The notes beneath the pieces are model-generated. The model was given only the letters and a program-made list of their open reading frames with translations. It did no database searches and was not told the origin of the DNA. 64,000 nucleotides of DNA, taken from contig NZ_JAHWGU010000008.1 of NCBI RefSeq assembly GCF_020873875.1, positions 248,001 through 312,000 of the forward strand. The letters run 5' to 3'. Made by a program: the position numbers and the translations under genes. Source of the stretch: Actinoplanes sp. DH11 (lineage in GTDB: Bacteria > Actinomycetota > Actinomycetes > Mycobacteriales > Micromonosporaceae). Below are positions 45,827-54,982 of this stretch, one piece after another; position 1 is the first letter of the stretch; every line of letters begins with the position of its first letter.

Positions 45827-46174
45827 TCACGGGCAGCGCGACGGCCGCCCCGCCAACAACGACGTGACCGCCTCGGCGAACTCCGCACTACGCATGTGAC
45901 CTGCGTAGGCGCGGAATGACGGAATCCGCCACCACAGATCCGGAGCTTCGTCGGGCAGTCGTCGGCGGCCGCCCAGGCGTTCGTCCCACCGGTAGGCGAT
46001 GCCGGCTGCCGGCAACCAGTCGCTCATCGCTTCACGACTGACGTGCGGATGAGCCCGGCTCCCGGGATAGCGCCGCACGTCCACCAGACGAGCGACACCC
46101 GCGCCGCGCAGCACAGCCGTCAGTTCGGCTTGCTTCGCGGTGCCGTGTCCGATGGAGATCAGTGCACGTGCCAT
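45827..46174 (-). CDS. DUF488 family protein, probably truncated at the C-terminus
   Basis: A 115-residue protein with the DUF488 start (LISIGHGTAKQAELTAVLRG, LVDVRRYPGSRAHPHVSRE, YRWDERLGGRRRLPDEAPDL). Typical members continue for another 30-60 residues into a Cys/Trp-rich segment; here a stop follows LLAGRPSRCP. The adjoining ABC fragment also ends at this junction, consistent with a local deletion. Function of the family is unclear. Confidence 0.7.
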   Translation of the reverse strand: MARALISIGHGTAKQAELTAVLRGAGVARLVDVRRYPGSRAHPHVSREAMSDWLPAAGIAYRWDERLGGRRRLPDEAPDLWWRIPSFRAYAGHMRSAEFAEAVTSLLAGRPSRCP

Positions 46175-46380
46175 GGCTTCATGGCGATTCTATCTTTTCC
46201 GAGGCTTTCATGCAGATGACGGGTCCACGCGCCGTTACTTTCCCGCGACGAGTGCAGATTGCCGATCGTCGGCAAGTTCTGCCCTCGATTCTTGGCCGAC
46301 GCAGCGCCCTGTCGACATGACGACGAACAGGCATGCTGAAGACAGACAGCTCGGAGTCGTACGCGGTGAAGGAGGTCCGA

Positions 46381-46491
46381 ATGGTGAGCACTTGGCCTGC
46401 TCAACGCTACTTCTTACCCGTGGCTGGCTCCTCCCGTCGGAGTCGGCGAGTTTCCCGTTTCGTTGACGTTCGAGGTCTGCGACCGGCCTGA
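46381..46491 (+). CDS. Possible 36-aa small protein or leader peptide
   Basis: ATG 46381 is preceded by AAGGAGG at 46369-46375 with ideal 5-base spacing. The product begins MVSTWPAQRYFLPVAGSS and ends with an Arg-rich stretch. There is no known motif. The strong site in an otherwise empty 545-base gap makes it worth keeping. The flanks (46175-46368 and 46492-46706) show nothing else. Confidence 0.35.
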   Translation: MVSTWPAQRYFLPVAGSSRRSRRVSRFVDVRGLRPA

Positions 46492-46719
46492 GGCAGCACT
46501 GTTGTCCTCGCGTTCGGTTGACGGGCTTCAACCCGGTGAGCTTCACCGCCACACCGGAACCCGTAAACGCGGGTTGCCACGGCCGGGTCGCACGTCATGC
46601 CGTCGAAGGCGTGACGTCCGTATCCATGAGGTACGCCGTGATCGAGGACATTTCTGGATCGGACACCGCTTCGCCGACGAGCGGCGTCATTCGCCATGAG
46701 AATACGAAGAGAGGTCACC

Positions 46720-47523
46720 GTGACTGTGTCGCCCGGCTCCGCCGCTACCCGGCCCGGCAACGGAGGTCCGATTGCCGTGCCACTGGCCGGCAGCGGTGTT
46801 CCTGCGGCCGTCGCGGTCGACCTGGGCAGCGCCTGTACCCAGGTGTGGGCGTCCCGGCAGGGCAGTGTCAGCGCCGCGACCGGCGACTCGTTCGATGTGG
46901 CCGGCGGCTTGGTCCGGCGGGGTCACATCCTCGACGAGGCGGGGTGCATCGCTCTGCTGCACGATCTGGTTCGTCGTTTTCCAGAGCCGATCGCTGCTGG
47001 TGGTGTCGTGGTGGCCTGCCGTCCCGTGCAGGCGACCATGACCGAGCAATACGCGTTGCGTCGTGTGGTGAGCGCCGTGTTCGTGCCTTCCCGGCTGCTG
47101 TTGATCGATTCGGTGCGTGCGGCCGCCATGGGCGCCGGTGCTGCCGTCGGGACACGGCTCATCGTTGATGTCGGCGCGCAGTTGACCGAGATCGCGCTCG
47201 TGGATCACGGTCGCGTCGTCGCGGCCCGGCGAATCGACATCGGCATCCGCGACGTCAGCCTGGGTGCCCCCGTGGATCTGCTGGCCGACATCGTCGTGCG
47301 TGCTGTCGCCGACCTGCGCGGCGCGATCGGCATCGAGGAGCTCGCTTTCCCGGTGGCCGGCGGCATGCTGCTGGTCGGTGCCGGCGGGCTCCACCCCGGC
47401 TTGTCGGGCCGGCTCGCCGATGCGTTGCGGGTTCCGGTGCGGTGCGCGGCGTCGCCGCGCACCGCTGCGGTCAACGGGGCCGGCTTGGCCGCGATGTCCG
47501 TCCTGCGCCATCCCGCTGTCTGA
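46720..47523 (+). CDS. Actin-like ATPase fold protein (MreB/Hsp70 superfamily)
   Basis: A 267-residue protein with the phosphate-binding loops of the actin/MreB fold: VAVDLGSACTQVWASRQG (about 31-48), IVDVGAQLTEIALVDHG (phosphate 2) and MLLVGAGGLHPGLSGRLADA (adenosine loop). It is shorter than MreB (about 340) and has an Ala/Pro-rich N-terminus. GTG 46720 has AAGAGAGG five bases upstream, better than ATG 46696. It opens a run of stress genes (DksA-like, STAS, Usp). A cell-shape or cytoskeletal role in dormancy is speculation. Confidence 0.7.
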   Translation: MTVSPGSAATRPGNGGPIAVPLAGSGVPAAVAVDLGSACTQVWASRQGSVSAATGDSFDVAGGLVRRGHILDEAGCIALLHDLVRRFPEPIAAGGVVVACRPVQATMTEQYALRRVVSAVFVPSRLLLIDSVRAAAMGAGAAVGTRLIVDVGAQLTEIALVDHGRVVAARRIDIGIRDVSLGAPVDLLADIVVRAVADLRGAIGIEELAFPVAGGMLLVGAGGLHPGLSGRLADALRVPVRCAASPRTAAVNGAGLAAMSVLRHPAV

Positions 47524-47581
47524 GGCGGCAACACACCGCCATGTCGTCACTGGAGCATCCCGCGAGAGAACGGACAGGCAT

Positions 47582-47950
47582 GTGACTGCCATCGTGCATG
47601 ACTCGGCCGAGGCCGACGCCGGGGTCTTCCCGCAACTGCTGCGCGACATGCTGGAGGAACGATTCGCGATCCACACCAATCGACTGACCGAGCTCGTCGT
47701 GTGCGAGGCGCTGCCCCACCACGGCGGTCGTGATCCACGCATGCTGGCAGCTTCGATAGCAGCGTCGCGGCAGGCGGTCGCCGATACCGCCCATGCGTTG
47801 CAGCGCATGTCGCAAGGAACCTACGGCCGCTGGCAGAGCTGTCACAGGACCATTCCGTGGGGCCGGCTACGTGAGCTACCGGAGGCCGACTTCTGCGTCC
47901 CCTGCCAGCGCACCCGGTCGCTGCGCTCAGTACTTCCCGCACATCAGTAG
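47582..47950 (+). CDS. DksA/TraR-like protein with degenerate zinc finger
   Basis: A 122-residue protein with a helical N-terminal part and a C-terminal zinc-finger-like end, TYGRWQSCHRTIPWGRLREL then PEADFCVPCQRT. The first Cys of the usual C-x2-C pair is Trp here, leaving three Cys and a His; zinc binding may be altered. DksA-type proteins bind RNA polymerase in the stringent response. A paralogue with all four Cys lies at 59313-59645. Confidence 0.72.
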   Translation: MTAIVHDSAEADAGVFPQLLRDMLEERFAIHTNRLTELVVCEALPHHGGRDPRMLAASIAASRQAVADTAHALQRMSQGTYGRWQSCHRTIPWGRLRELPEADFCVPCQRTRSLRSVLPAHQ

Positions 47951-48001
47951 CCCCATCGTCGGAGAAACCGTCACGTCCACGCGGCCACAAGGGGAGGAAA
48001 C

Positions 48002-48361
48002 GTGCATCCTGTCGTCAGAGCGCACCGAACCGGTGGTCAGCAGACTCTGTACCCGATCGGCGAACTCGACGCCGTCGTCGCCGACCACTTCGAGGTCATG
48101 GTAGCCACCGCGTTGGCCGACGACCGGCTGACGGGTGTCGTCGTCGATCTGTCGGCGGTGACGTTCCTGGATTGCGCCGGCATCGGCGCCCTCATCGCCG
48201 GCCGGCACGCGGCGCTGCGATCCGCGAAGGCGTTCGATGTCGTCGGCGCCAACGGATTGCCGCGCCGGGTCCTGGAGCTCACCGGAACGCTGACCCGTCT
48301 TCGGGTCACCCCGCCGTCTCGGGAATCACCGTTGCTGGAGACGCCGTTGGCGCGAGTTTGA
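48002..48361 (+). CDS. STAS-domain (anti-sigma-factor antagonist-like) protein
   Basis: A 119-residue STAS protein: LYPIGELDAVVADHFEVMV, VVVDLSAVTFLDCAGIGALI and an FDVVGANGLPRRVLELTG helix. In SpoIIAA/RsbV-type antagonists the phosphorylated residue lies in D-S-[SA]-G; here it is D-C-A-G, so Ser is replaced by Cys and kinase control may be lost or changed. GTG start follows GGGGAGG. It is adjacent to DksA-like and Usp genes. Confidence 0.82.
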   Translation: MHPVVRAHRTGGQQTLYPIGELDAVVADHFEVMVATALADDRLTGVVVDLSAVTFLDCAGIGALIAGRHAALRSAKAFDVVGANGLPRRVLELTGTLTRLRVTPPSRESPLLETPLARV

Positions 48362-48551
48362 CCTCGAGTGTTCGCGGACGAAGCGCCGCTTCGGTCAGGA
48401 CCGACGATTTCCGGCTCCACCGCGCATCCACAGCCACTTTCCTGCCGCCGATATCGCTGCACGCCGGCCGTCGAGCCGGCCACCGCACGGCCTCGATGCC
48501 TGTGGGCAGCCGGCGATAGTGCAGCACTACGTCACTACGGAGGATCCCCCC

Positions 48552-49424
48552 ATGAACGCTCCTGTGGTCGTCGGCTTCGACGGATCGGCAACCGCCCGCT
48601 CCGCTGTCCACTACAGCGCCCGCGAGGCGAAGCGCCGCGGTTGCGCCCTGCAGATCACCCATGCCCTGAGCTGGCCGGTGATCCTGCCACCGTTTCACGC
48701 ACCCTACGATCTGCACGATCAGGGACCGCGTGCGGCAATGCTCGATCTGCTGGCGAAGGCCGCGCACGAAGTCCAGGAGGAGCACACCGACCTCTCGGTG
48801 ACCACCCACCTGCTCGACGGGTCGGCGAGCGCGATCCTGCTCGACGCCTCACGATTCGCTCAGCTGCTCGTCGTCGGGCATCGCGGCTCGGGCGGGTTCG
48901 CCGGGCTCCTGACCGGATCGGTCGCCACCCAGGTCGCCGGACACACCCGCTGCCCGGTCGTCATCGTGCGCGGCGAGGACCAACTGTCCGACGATGGGCC
49001 GATCGTGGTCGGCACCGATGGCTCCTCGGGATCCCGCGCCGCTGCGGAAGCCGCGTTCACGCAAGCTCGGCTCCGCGACGCCGAGTTGATCCTCACGTAC
49101 CATTCGGCACGCAGAAGTTCCGCAGGCGCGATCGCGACCAGCACCCTGCCGTTCTGGGCCACCGTCGGCGATTCCGCGGCCGGCACGCACGGCATCAGCG
49201 CGCAATACCTGAGCGTCGAATACCGCACCGAGGTCGTCTCGGGTGATTCGCCCGCCGCAGCGTTGATGACCTTCAGCCAACGCGTCGCGGCCGGCCTGCT
49301 CGTCGTCGGTTCTCGCGGCCTGGGCGGATTCAGCGGATTGGTGATGGGTTCGACATCACGCAGCTTGATCGAGCACGCGCCATGCCCGGTGATGGTGGTT
49401 CCGTCACCACGCGACGCGGACTGA
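48552..49424 (+). CDS. Tandem universal stress protein
   Basis: A 290-residue protein with two Usp domains. Domain 1 starts PVVVGFDGSATARSAVHYSA and has the ATP motif VVGHRGSGGFAGLLTGSVA. Domain 2 starts GPIVVGTDGSSGSRAAAEAA and has VVGSRGLGGFSGLVMGSTS. Both match the G-x2-G-x9-G-[ST] pattern, so ATP binding is likely. ATG 48552 follows CGGAGGA. Tandem Usp proteins are prominent in mycobacterial dormancy regulons. Confidence 0.94.
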   Translation: MNAPVVVGFDGSATARSAVHYSAREAKRRGCALQITHALSWPVILPPFHAPYDLHDQGPRAAMLDLLAKAAHEVQEEHTDLSVTTHLLDGSASAILLDASRFAQLLVVGHRGSGGFAGLLTGSVATQVAGHTRCPVVIVRGEDQLSDDGPIVVGTDGSSGSRAAAEAAFTQARLRDAELILTYHSARRSSAGAIATSTLPFWATVGDSAAGTHGISAQYLSVEYRTEVVSGDSPAAALMTFSQRVAAGLLVVGSRGLGGFSGLVMGSTSRSLIEHAPCPVMVVPSPRDAD

Positions 49425-49487
49425 CGGCCCCGGACCAGTATTCATCAGGGTCGTTGCCGATGCGACATCGAGGGTGAGGAAACGGTC

Positions 49488-49757
49488 ATGCTCAATGATG
49501 CGGACAGGCGCCGGTTGGCCGAGATCGAGCGGGAACTGCGAGCGCAGGACCCGTCCTTCGCCCAGCGTCTCACCAGCGCGACACCTCGGTCGCCGGCGCA
49601 GTGGTGCGGTATGGGCGCTACCGGCTGGCTGTTGACGGCGGCTTTCACCGCGTGTCTGGCCCTGCTACTGCAGAGCGGCCCGGTGACGGTGATCGCGTTG
49701 CTGGCCGCCTGCCTCAGCATGGGTCTGTGGGCGGCCGACGACAATTCTCGTCGCTGA
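49488..49757 (+). CDS. DUF3040-like small membrane protein
   Basis: An 89-residue protein: N-terminal LNDADRRRLAEIERELRAQD and DPSFAQRLTS as in DUF3040, then two membrane segments (GWLLTAAFTACLALLL, VTVIALLAACLSMGLWAA). It is actinobacteria-typical and of unknown role. It follows the Usp gene by 63 bases. Confidence 0.82.
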   Translation: MLNDADRRRLAEIERELRAQDPSFAQRLTSATPRSPAQWCGMGATGWLLTAAFTACLALLLQSGPVTVIALLAACLSMGLWAADDNSRR

Positions 49758-49970
49758 GACGACATCGTCCGAACCGCGCGGCGGCAACATCCCGTGCGGA
49801 TGCGGCCTGAATCGACCACGGCCGACGTCAGGATGGCGTCGGCCGGCGACGCAAGGCTCAGGATCGTCACCGCGACGACGCGGTGCTACCGAATCGACAG
49901 CGGCCGGTCGCGACCGTTACGACGGATCGTGCCGCGTCGGCGCCGGTTCGCCGACGAAAGGACAGGCGTG

Positions 49971-50621
49971 ATGCGGGTCTTGCTGGTCGCACCGCCCGGA
50001 GCCGGCAAAGGAACTCAGGGCGCTCTCATCGCCACGCACTTCGACATTCCACACATCGCCACCGGTGATCTATTGCGTGACCACGTGGCCCGAAATTCCG
50101 AGCTGGGACGGTCGGTGCGGGAGCATCTGAGCCGAGGCGAGCTGGTCCCGGACGGGATCGTGCTCGACATGGTGCGTGCCGCCTTCATCGAGGCCAAGGC
50201 CGACGGCGGCGGGTACGTGCTCGACGGCATGCCGCGCAACCTGGCGCAGGCGCGGGAACTGTACGAGATCGGCCGCGGTCTGGAGATGACCGCGAACGTG
50301 GCTCTGCACCTGAAGGCGAACGACGAGGAGCTAATCCGCCGGCTGCTAACGCGGGCGGTGCTGCAAGGTCGGTCGGACGACACCGAGCCGGTCATCCGTC
50401 GCCGGCTCACGCTGTATCACGAGGTGACCCATCCGATCGTCGACTGGTACGCCTCGCGAGGCATCCTCGTATCGGTGGACGCCGTCCGGCCGGTGGAGCA
50501 GGTCGCCCGGCAGGTCCTCACCGCGCTGGAGGCGATGCGGCCGCTGGTCCAGCACGTTCCGGAACACGCCCGGCGCTCGGTCGATCTCACCGGCCTGGGC
50601 GCGGCTTTCGGCCGGAGCTGA
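49971..50621 (+). CDS. adk: Adenylate kinase, short-lid type
   Basis: A 216-residue nucleoside monophosphate kinase converting ATP + AMP to 2 ADP. P-loop APPGAGKGTQGALIA, AMP site HIATGDLLRDHVA, VLDGMPRNLAQA (usual GFPR is GMPR), and lid RAVLQGRSDDTEPVIRRRL without the zinc-binding insert. A C-terminal extension of about 25 residues follows. ATG 49971 is preceded by AAAGGAC. In this setting it is likely a second, stress-linked copy rather than the ribosomal-operon adk. Confidence 0.9.
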   Translation: MRVLLVAPPGAGKGTQGALIATHFDIPHIATGDLLRDHVARNSELGRSVREHLSRGELVPDGIVLDMVRAAFIEAKADGGGYVLDGMPRNLAQARELYEIGRGLEMTANVALHLKANDEELIRRLLTRAVLQGRSDDTEPVIRRRLTLYHEVTHPIVDWYASRGILVSVDAVRPVEQVARQVLTALEAMRPLVQHVPEHARRSVDLTGLGAAFGRS

Positions 50622-50649
50622 ACCGGGCGTGTCGGCAATGCGCCGGTGG

Positions 50650-51771
50650 TCAGTACCGCAGTACCGCCGCCATCGTCGCGGTGTCCGGCATCCGGTCGCG
50701 AGTCACGGCGTACACCGTGCCACCGTGCCGCAGAGTCGACACGGCGGCGAAGTCCCGAGGGTCGTCATCGCCGGTGTCGACGTGCAGTCGGATGGTACGC
50801 GCGGTGCCGCCGGGTGCATCGGTTCGGACGAACAGCGTCTCGACGCGGCCCTGTTCGGCGGCGGTGCAGACCGCCGTGGCGTCGGTGCAGGTGCGGCCGG
50901 TTCCGTGCAGTTCCCGGTAGATCGCCGCCGCGGTGGTCTCGCCGGCGCGCAGTACCGGTTCCGCCAGTGGCCAGGCGAGCCGGTGCAGCTGTTCGGGGCT
51001 CAGGTCGCGGGGATTGCCGTCGATGCCTTCGCGGATCAGCCCGGGATGGGTGTTGACCTGCCGATAGAGGGCCTGCGTCGAGCGGACACCGGCGAGTATC
51101 AGCGGAACGTCGTCGACGGACAGCACGTCGCGCAACGCCTGATCGGCCCGCCGGAAGTGCTGCAGGATCAGGGGGGTGTGGTCGTCCTGGACGCCGTGGA
51201 AGACGGCACGGCCGGCCGCACCACCGCGGTCGGCGACGAAGGCGTGTACCGGTGCACGGCGGCGGGGCATGGTGAGCCACACAGCAAGAGGCAGCCCGTC
51301 GAGGGCCATCTCCTGCAGAGTGTGGCGTGAGCCTCGCAACAACCGGATCTCGTCCTGGTTGAGTGCCAGGACGTAGAAGTCGCCGGCGGCACCCAGCAGA
51401 GGCAGCAGCGGCCTTACCAGGAAACGGTCACCGACGGCCACGAGTTCGGGCAGCCGCAGCGGAACCTGGAACTGCCGGACACCGCTCTGCTCGCAGAACA
51501 GGGCCAGGCCGTCGCCGGGTGGCTGTGAGCGTCGCGGTTCCTTCAACAGCCGGCGGGCCGGCGCCAGTACGAGCTGCGCCGTGGCGGCCGACACCCCGTC
51601 GGCGTGTAGTGCCTGCTCGGCTTGCCGGAGAAGACTCTTGATGCGGAGGCCATGGCGATCATTTCCCGCGTCTGGTCCGGGTGTGGGCAGGAATACCGAG
51701 ACACGGTGACCGCCGCGTTGCTCGGAGAGCCCGACCAGTTCCTGCGCGTTCAGCGCGTTTGACAGTTTCAT
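50650..51771 (-). CDS. baeRF-family (bacterial eRF1-like) protein
   Basis: A 373-residue protein. After an N-terminal domain (HRVSVFLPTPGPDAGNDRHG) come GDGLALFCEQSGVRQFQVPL, RLPELVAVGDRFLVRPLLPL and GDFYVLALNQDEIRLLRGSR, the pattern of baeRF proteins related to archaeo-eukaryotic release factor 1. Mycobacterial Rv2629 and Balon, related to this superfamily, are tied to dormancy and ribosome hibernation. ATG 51771 follows GAGGCGAGG. It converges on adk. The ribosome role is inferred from family. Confidence 0.72.
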   Translation of the reverse strand: MKLSNALNAQELVGLSEQRGGHRVSVFLPTPGPDAGNDRHGLRIKSLLRQAEQALHADGVSAATAQLVLAPARRLLKEPRRSQPPGDGLALFCEQSGVRQFQVPLRLPELVAVGDRFLVRPLLPLLGAAGDFYVLALNQDEIRLLRGSRHTLQEMALDGLPLAVWLTMPRRRAPVHAFVADRGGAAGRAVFHGVQDDHTPLILQHFRRADQALRDVLSVDDVPLILAGVRSTQALYRQVNTHPGLIREGIDGNPRDLSPEQLHRLAWPLAEPVLRAGETTAAAIYRELHGTGRTCTDATAVCTAAEQGRVETLFVRTDAPGGTARTIRLHVDTGDDDPRDFAAVSTLRHGGTVYAVTRDRMPDTATMAAVLRY

Positions 51772-52028
51772 CCTCGCCTCTCCACGGAAGCAGTGGGTGA
51801 CCACAGGCGCAGATTTCCGCGCCGGTGACATCGCGTGACCACCAGCCTGGTCGTTGCGGGTGCCGCCGGGCAGGGCCACCGCTGGCCGATCCGGGCCGTT
51901 CAACCTGCCGATCGACGGCAGGTTCATGCGAACGCCCGGCAACGCAGCCCGAGAGGCATCTACCGTCGGTAGACCTTTCTGTCGCCTTGTGTGACTGTCG
52001 CTGTCGGTTGACAAAGCGATCCGATGGC

Positions 52029-52142
52029 GTGCTTGGTGGTACGCAACCCGTACGGCAGTTCAGGGTCCGTGACGTGATGACCAGCGACGTGGTAACGAAT
52101 GCTCGGCATCGCTTACTGATAATTGCCGACGCTCGGCAATGA
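52029..52142 (+). pseudogene. CBS-domain gene remnant
   Basis: A short reading gives VRQFRVRDVMTSDVVT, then breaks off at ARHRLLIIADARQ and a stop. It matches the start of the intact neighbour (MQWRVREVMTADVLTV) and looks like the leftover of a duplicated CBS gene. The wider segment 51772-52289 otherwise shows no gene. Confidence 0.5.
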
Positions 52143-52289
52143 CGACGGTTGGATGTCACCGGCGCGGGCCCTGTCCGCCGCCGCACCGGCGCGGTCAGTA
52201 TGGATGGCGGACGCGTCAAACGGTCACCGAGACCGACCGGCCGTCCGGGAGACAGGCGCCGTCGTGGTGCCGGAAAGTGGAGGAGCGTC

Positions 52290-53032
52290 ATGCAGTGGAG
52301 AGTGCGCGAGGTGATGACGGCCGACGTGCTCACCGTGGCCTACGACGCCGCCCCCGCTGACATCGTCGTGGCCATGATCTCGTACGACGTCAGCGCACTC
52401 GCCGTCGTCGATGAACACGACCTCGTGCTGGGCATCGTCACCCGCACCGACGTACTCGAGGCCATCACGATGCGGGCACCCGATCAGCGTCCGCGGCTTC
52501 CGTGGCGGCGGCCCGTCGTGACACCGGACTGGGCGGTGACCTCGGCCGGGCAGATGATGAGCGCACCGGCGCTGACCGTGGAACCGGACGCGACGCTTGC
52601 CCAGGCCGGCCGGTTGATGCGCCGCCACAAGGTCAACCGTCTGCTGGTCACCGGAGCGCATCGGCGGCTCCTGGGCATCGTCACCGTCGCCGACCTGCTC
52701 ACCGTGCACGACCGCGCCGACGAGGTCATCCGCGCCGACATACGACAGACGCTGGCGGGGCTACCCGTTCATACCTTGCCCTGGACGTGCATGACGGCGT
52801 GGCTACTGTCGCCTCGACCGTTTCTGACGCCTGGTTCGCGACACTGCTGACCTCGCTGATCCGCACGGTTCCCGGCGTGTCAGCGATCCGTGACGAGATC
52901 ACCGTCGACCCGCCCCCGCTGTCGTCTGCCGTGCCGGCGTCGGCAGTCCAGCCGTTCGACGGTTGGTGGCCGGCGCGTCGCCCACACCAGGACAGCCGTC
53001 CCTTGTCCACAGCCGCCGCCGCACACCGCTGA
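52290..53032 (+). pseudogene. CBS-CBS-BON protein with one frameshift
   Basis: ATG 52290 follows GTGGAGGAG. Two CBS motifs are clear (REVMTADVLTVAYDAAP, DEHDLVLGIVTRTDVLEAI; QMMSAPALTVEPDATLAQAG, HRRLLGIVTVADLLTVHDRA). Near 52760 the phase changes by -1 at a GGGG run, after which a BON domain reads YLALDVHDGVATVASTVSDA, WFATLLTSLIRTVPGVSAI. The reading then continues to 53032. CBS-BON proteins are stress proteins of actinobacteria. The slipin gene follows after 17 bases. Confidence 0.8.
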
Positions 53033-53049
53033 CCGCCGGAAGGAATGCC

Positions 53050-53507
53050 ATGAATGAGGCACTTCGCTGGTCCCTGCTCGCCGCGCTGGTCATGATCGTT
53101 CTGCTGGTGGTCTCGGTGCGGGTGGTCATGGAGTACGAGCGTGGGGTGGTGTTCCGGCTGGCCGGGTCGCCGCCACCCGCGGCTCCGGCCTAACGTTCCT
53201 GATCCCGTTCGTCGACCGGATGGTCCGGGTGTCGCTGCGTACCGTCACGATGAACATTCCCCCGCAGGACGTCATCACCAAGGACAACGTGACCGTCAAG
53301 GTCAACGCGGTGGCCTACTTCAACGTCGTGGTGCCCCTGCTGTCGGTCACGGCGGTCGAGAACCACGTCGTCGCCACCTCCCAGATCGCCCAGACCACGC
53401 TGCGCAGCATCCTCGGTCAGGCGAACCTCGACGATCTGCTCGTCGACCGCGATTCCATCAACCAGCGACTGCAGACCGTCACCGACGAGATCACCAGCGC
53501 ATGGGGG
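53050..53507 (+). pseudogene. Slipin/stomatin (SPFH) gene, 5' piece
   Basis: ATG 53050 follows GGAAGGA. The membrane anchor ([18 protein letters not shown]) and [11 protein letters not shown] are followed by a -1 phase change near 53180, then [40 protein letters not shown] and [13 protein letters not shown]. The reading ends at an insertion at about 53508. The rest of the gene is at 57219-57659, where VKVTLVEVKDVELPD continues exactly. Confidence 0.85.
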
Positions 53508-53526
53508 GGTGTCCCTATGGGTTCTG

Positions 53527-54732
53527 TCAAGCAGCGAGTGCGAGCTTTTCTACCGGTTTGGGCTGGTAGTGAGTGCGGGTTCGAAGCATGGCGTGCAGGA
53601 CGTCGATGCGGCGGCGTGCGAGGCAGATGAGGGCGGCGTTGTGTTTCTTGCCTTCCGCTCTCTTGCGGTCGTAGTAGGCCCGGCTCAAGGGGTCCGACAG
53701 TGCGGCGAACGCGGACAGGAAGAAAGCGCGTTTGAGCTGCTTGTTGCCGCCTTTGGGTGGGTGCTCGCCGCGGATGCTGGTGCCCGAACGGCGGGTCACC
53801 GGAGCGAGGCCGGCATAGGCGGCCAGGTGGCCGGAGGTGGGGAACGCGGTGACGTCGCCGACTTCGAGCAGGATCCGGGCTGCGGTCCTGACCCCGACGC
53901 CCGGCATCGAGATCAGGACCGAGGAAAGAGGGTGAGCATCAAGCATCCCCTCGACTTGCTCAGCCACCTGTTCTCGCTGTCTCAGCAGGTCACGCAGACT
54001 ATCGGCAAGCTTCGGCAGGATCGTCTCGGCTGCTGTAGTGCCGGGAACGACCACGGTCTGAGCGTGCAGGGCAGTGAAGATCTGCTCAACGAGGCGGGCA
54101 CCCATCCGCGGCGCCCGTGACTTGACGATCTCCGCGAGTTTCGAGCGTCCAGCCTTGCGTAGCCCCGCCGGGCCGCCGCACCGCGACAACAGTTCCAGCA
54201 CTGCCGTGTGCTGGACTTTCGGGCCCAGGACCCGCTCCAGCGGTGGGTGGATCTGGGTGAGCAGACCGCGGATCCGGTTGCTGATGCGTGTCACTTCACC
54301 GGCGAGGTCGTCGTCGTAGCCGACCAGCATCTCCAGCTCGGCGAGGGTGTCGTCGCCGGCGTCGACGCGGCGCAGCGTGTGCGGCAAGGTGCGGGCGGCA
54401 TCGGCGATCACGTAGGCGTCACGGGCGTCGGTCTTCGCGGTGCCCGGGTGCAGGTCAGCGAGCCGGCGCATCACCAGACCGGGCAGATACGCAATCTGGT
54501 GCCCGCAGGCCCGGGCGACTGCGACGGGCAGGGCACCGATCGAGGCGGGCTGGTCCACCACCGCGAGGATCCGGCCATGCCGGCCGAGCTTGTCAAACAG
54601 CTTCCGCAGCCCAGCCTCGGTATTCGGCAACACCGCGTCATGCAACCGTTTACCCGCCAGGTCTAGTGCGACCGCGTGATGGTCGGTCTTACCGACGTCC
54701 AGGCCGAGGAACACGCCGTACTCGTTGGTCAC
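53527..54732 (-). CDS. IS110-family transposase (copy 1)
   Basis: A 401-residue DEDD transposase: N-terminal [38 protein letters not shown], and the transposase_20 segment [20 protein letters not shown], then [20 protein letters not shown] and [17 protein letters not shown]. It starts at GTG 54732. It lies about 20 bases from the slipin break, near the element edge. Confidence 0.94.
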   Translation of the reverse strand: MTNEYGVFLGLDVGKTDHHAVALDLAGKRLHDAVLPNTEAGLRKLFDKLGRHGRILAVVDQPASIGALPVAVARACGHQIAYLPGLVMRRLADLHPGTAKTDARDAYVIADAARTLPHTLRRVDAGDDTLAELEMLVGYDDDLAGEVTRISNRIRGLLTQIHPPLERVLGPKVQHTAVLELLSRCGGPAGLRKAGRSKLAEIVKSRAPRMGARLVEQIFTALHAQTVVVPGTTAAETILPKLADSLRDLLRQREQVAEQVEGMLDAHPLSSVLISMPGVGVRTAARILLEVGDVTAFPTSGHLAAYAGLAPVTRRSGTSIRGEHPPKGGNKQLKRAFFLSAFAALSDPLSRAYYDRKRAEGKKHNAALICLARRRIDVLHAMLRTRTHYQPKPVEKLALAA

Positions 54733-54982
54733 GTCCGGTCTCCCACGATGTCCACCATGGGCTCGGCCGCTGGTCACAGCGTCGGACTGCCGGCAGCCAC
54801 GTTACGGAGAGACCTACCCAGGTTCGGGTGGCCGGGTCCCTATCAGCGGTCTCCCGACGCCACCCGGCCCGGCGACAACACCCCCCGGATCATGCGTACG
54901 ACAGACCTCCGATAGCGCGAAGGGTCAAGTCCCAGCGGTTATTCGTGGGCCTTGCTGTGTTGCCATCAGTAATGTCCGGCGC

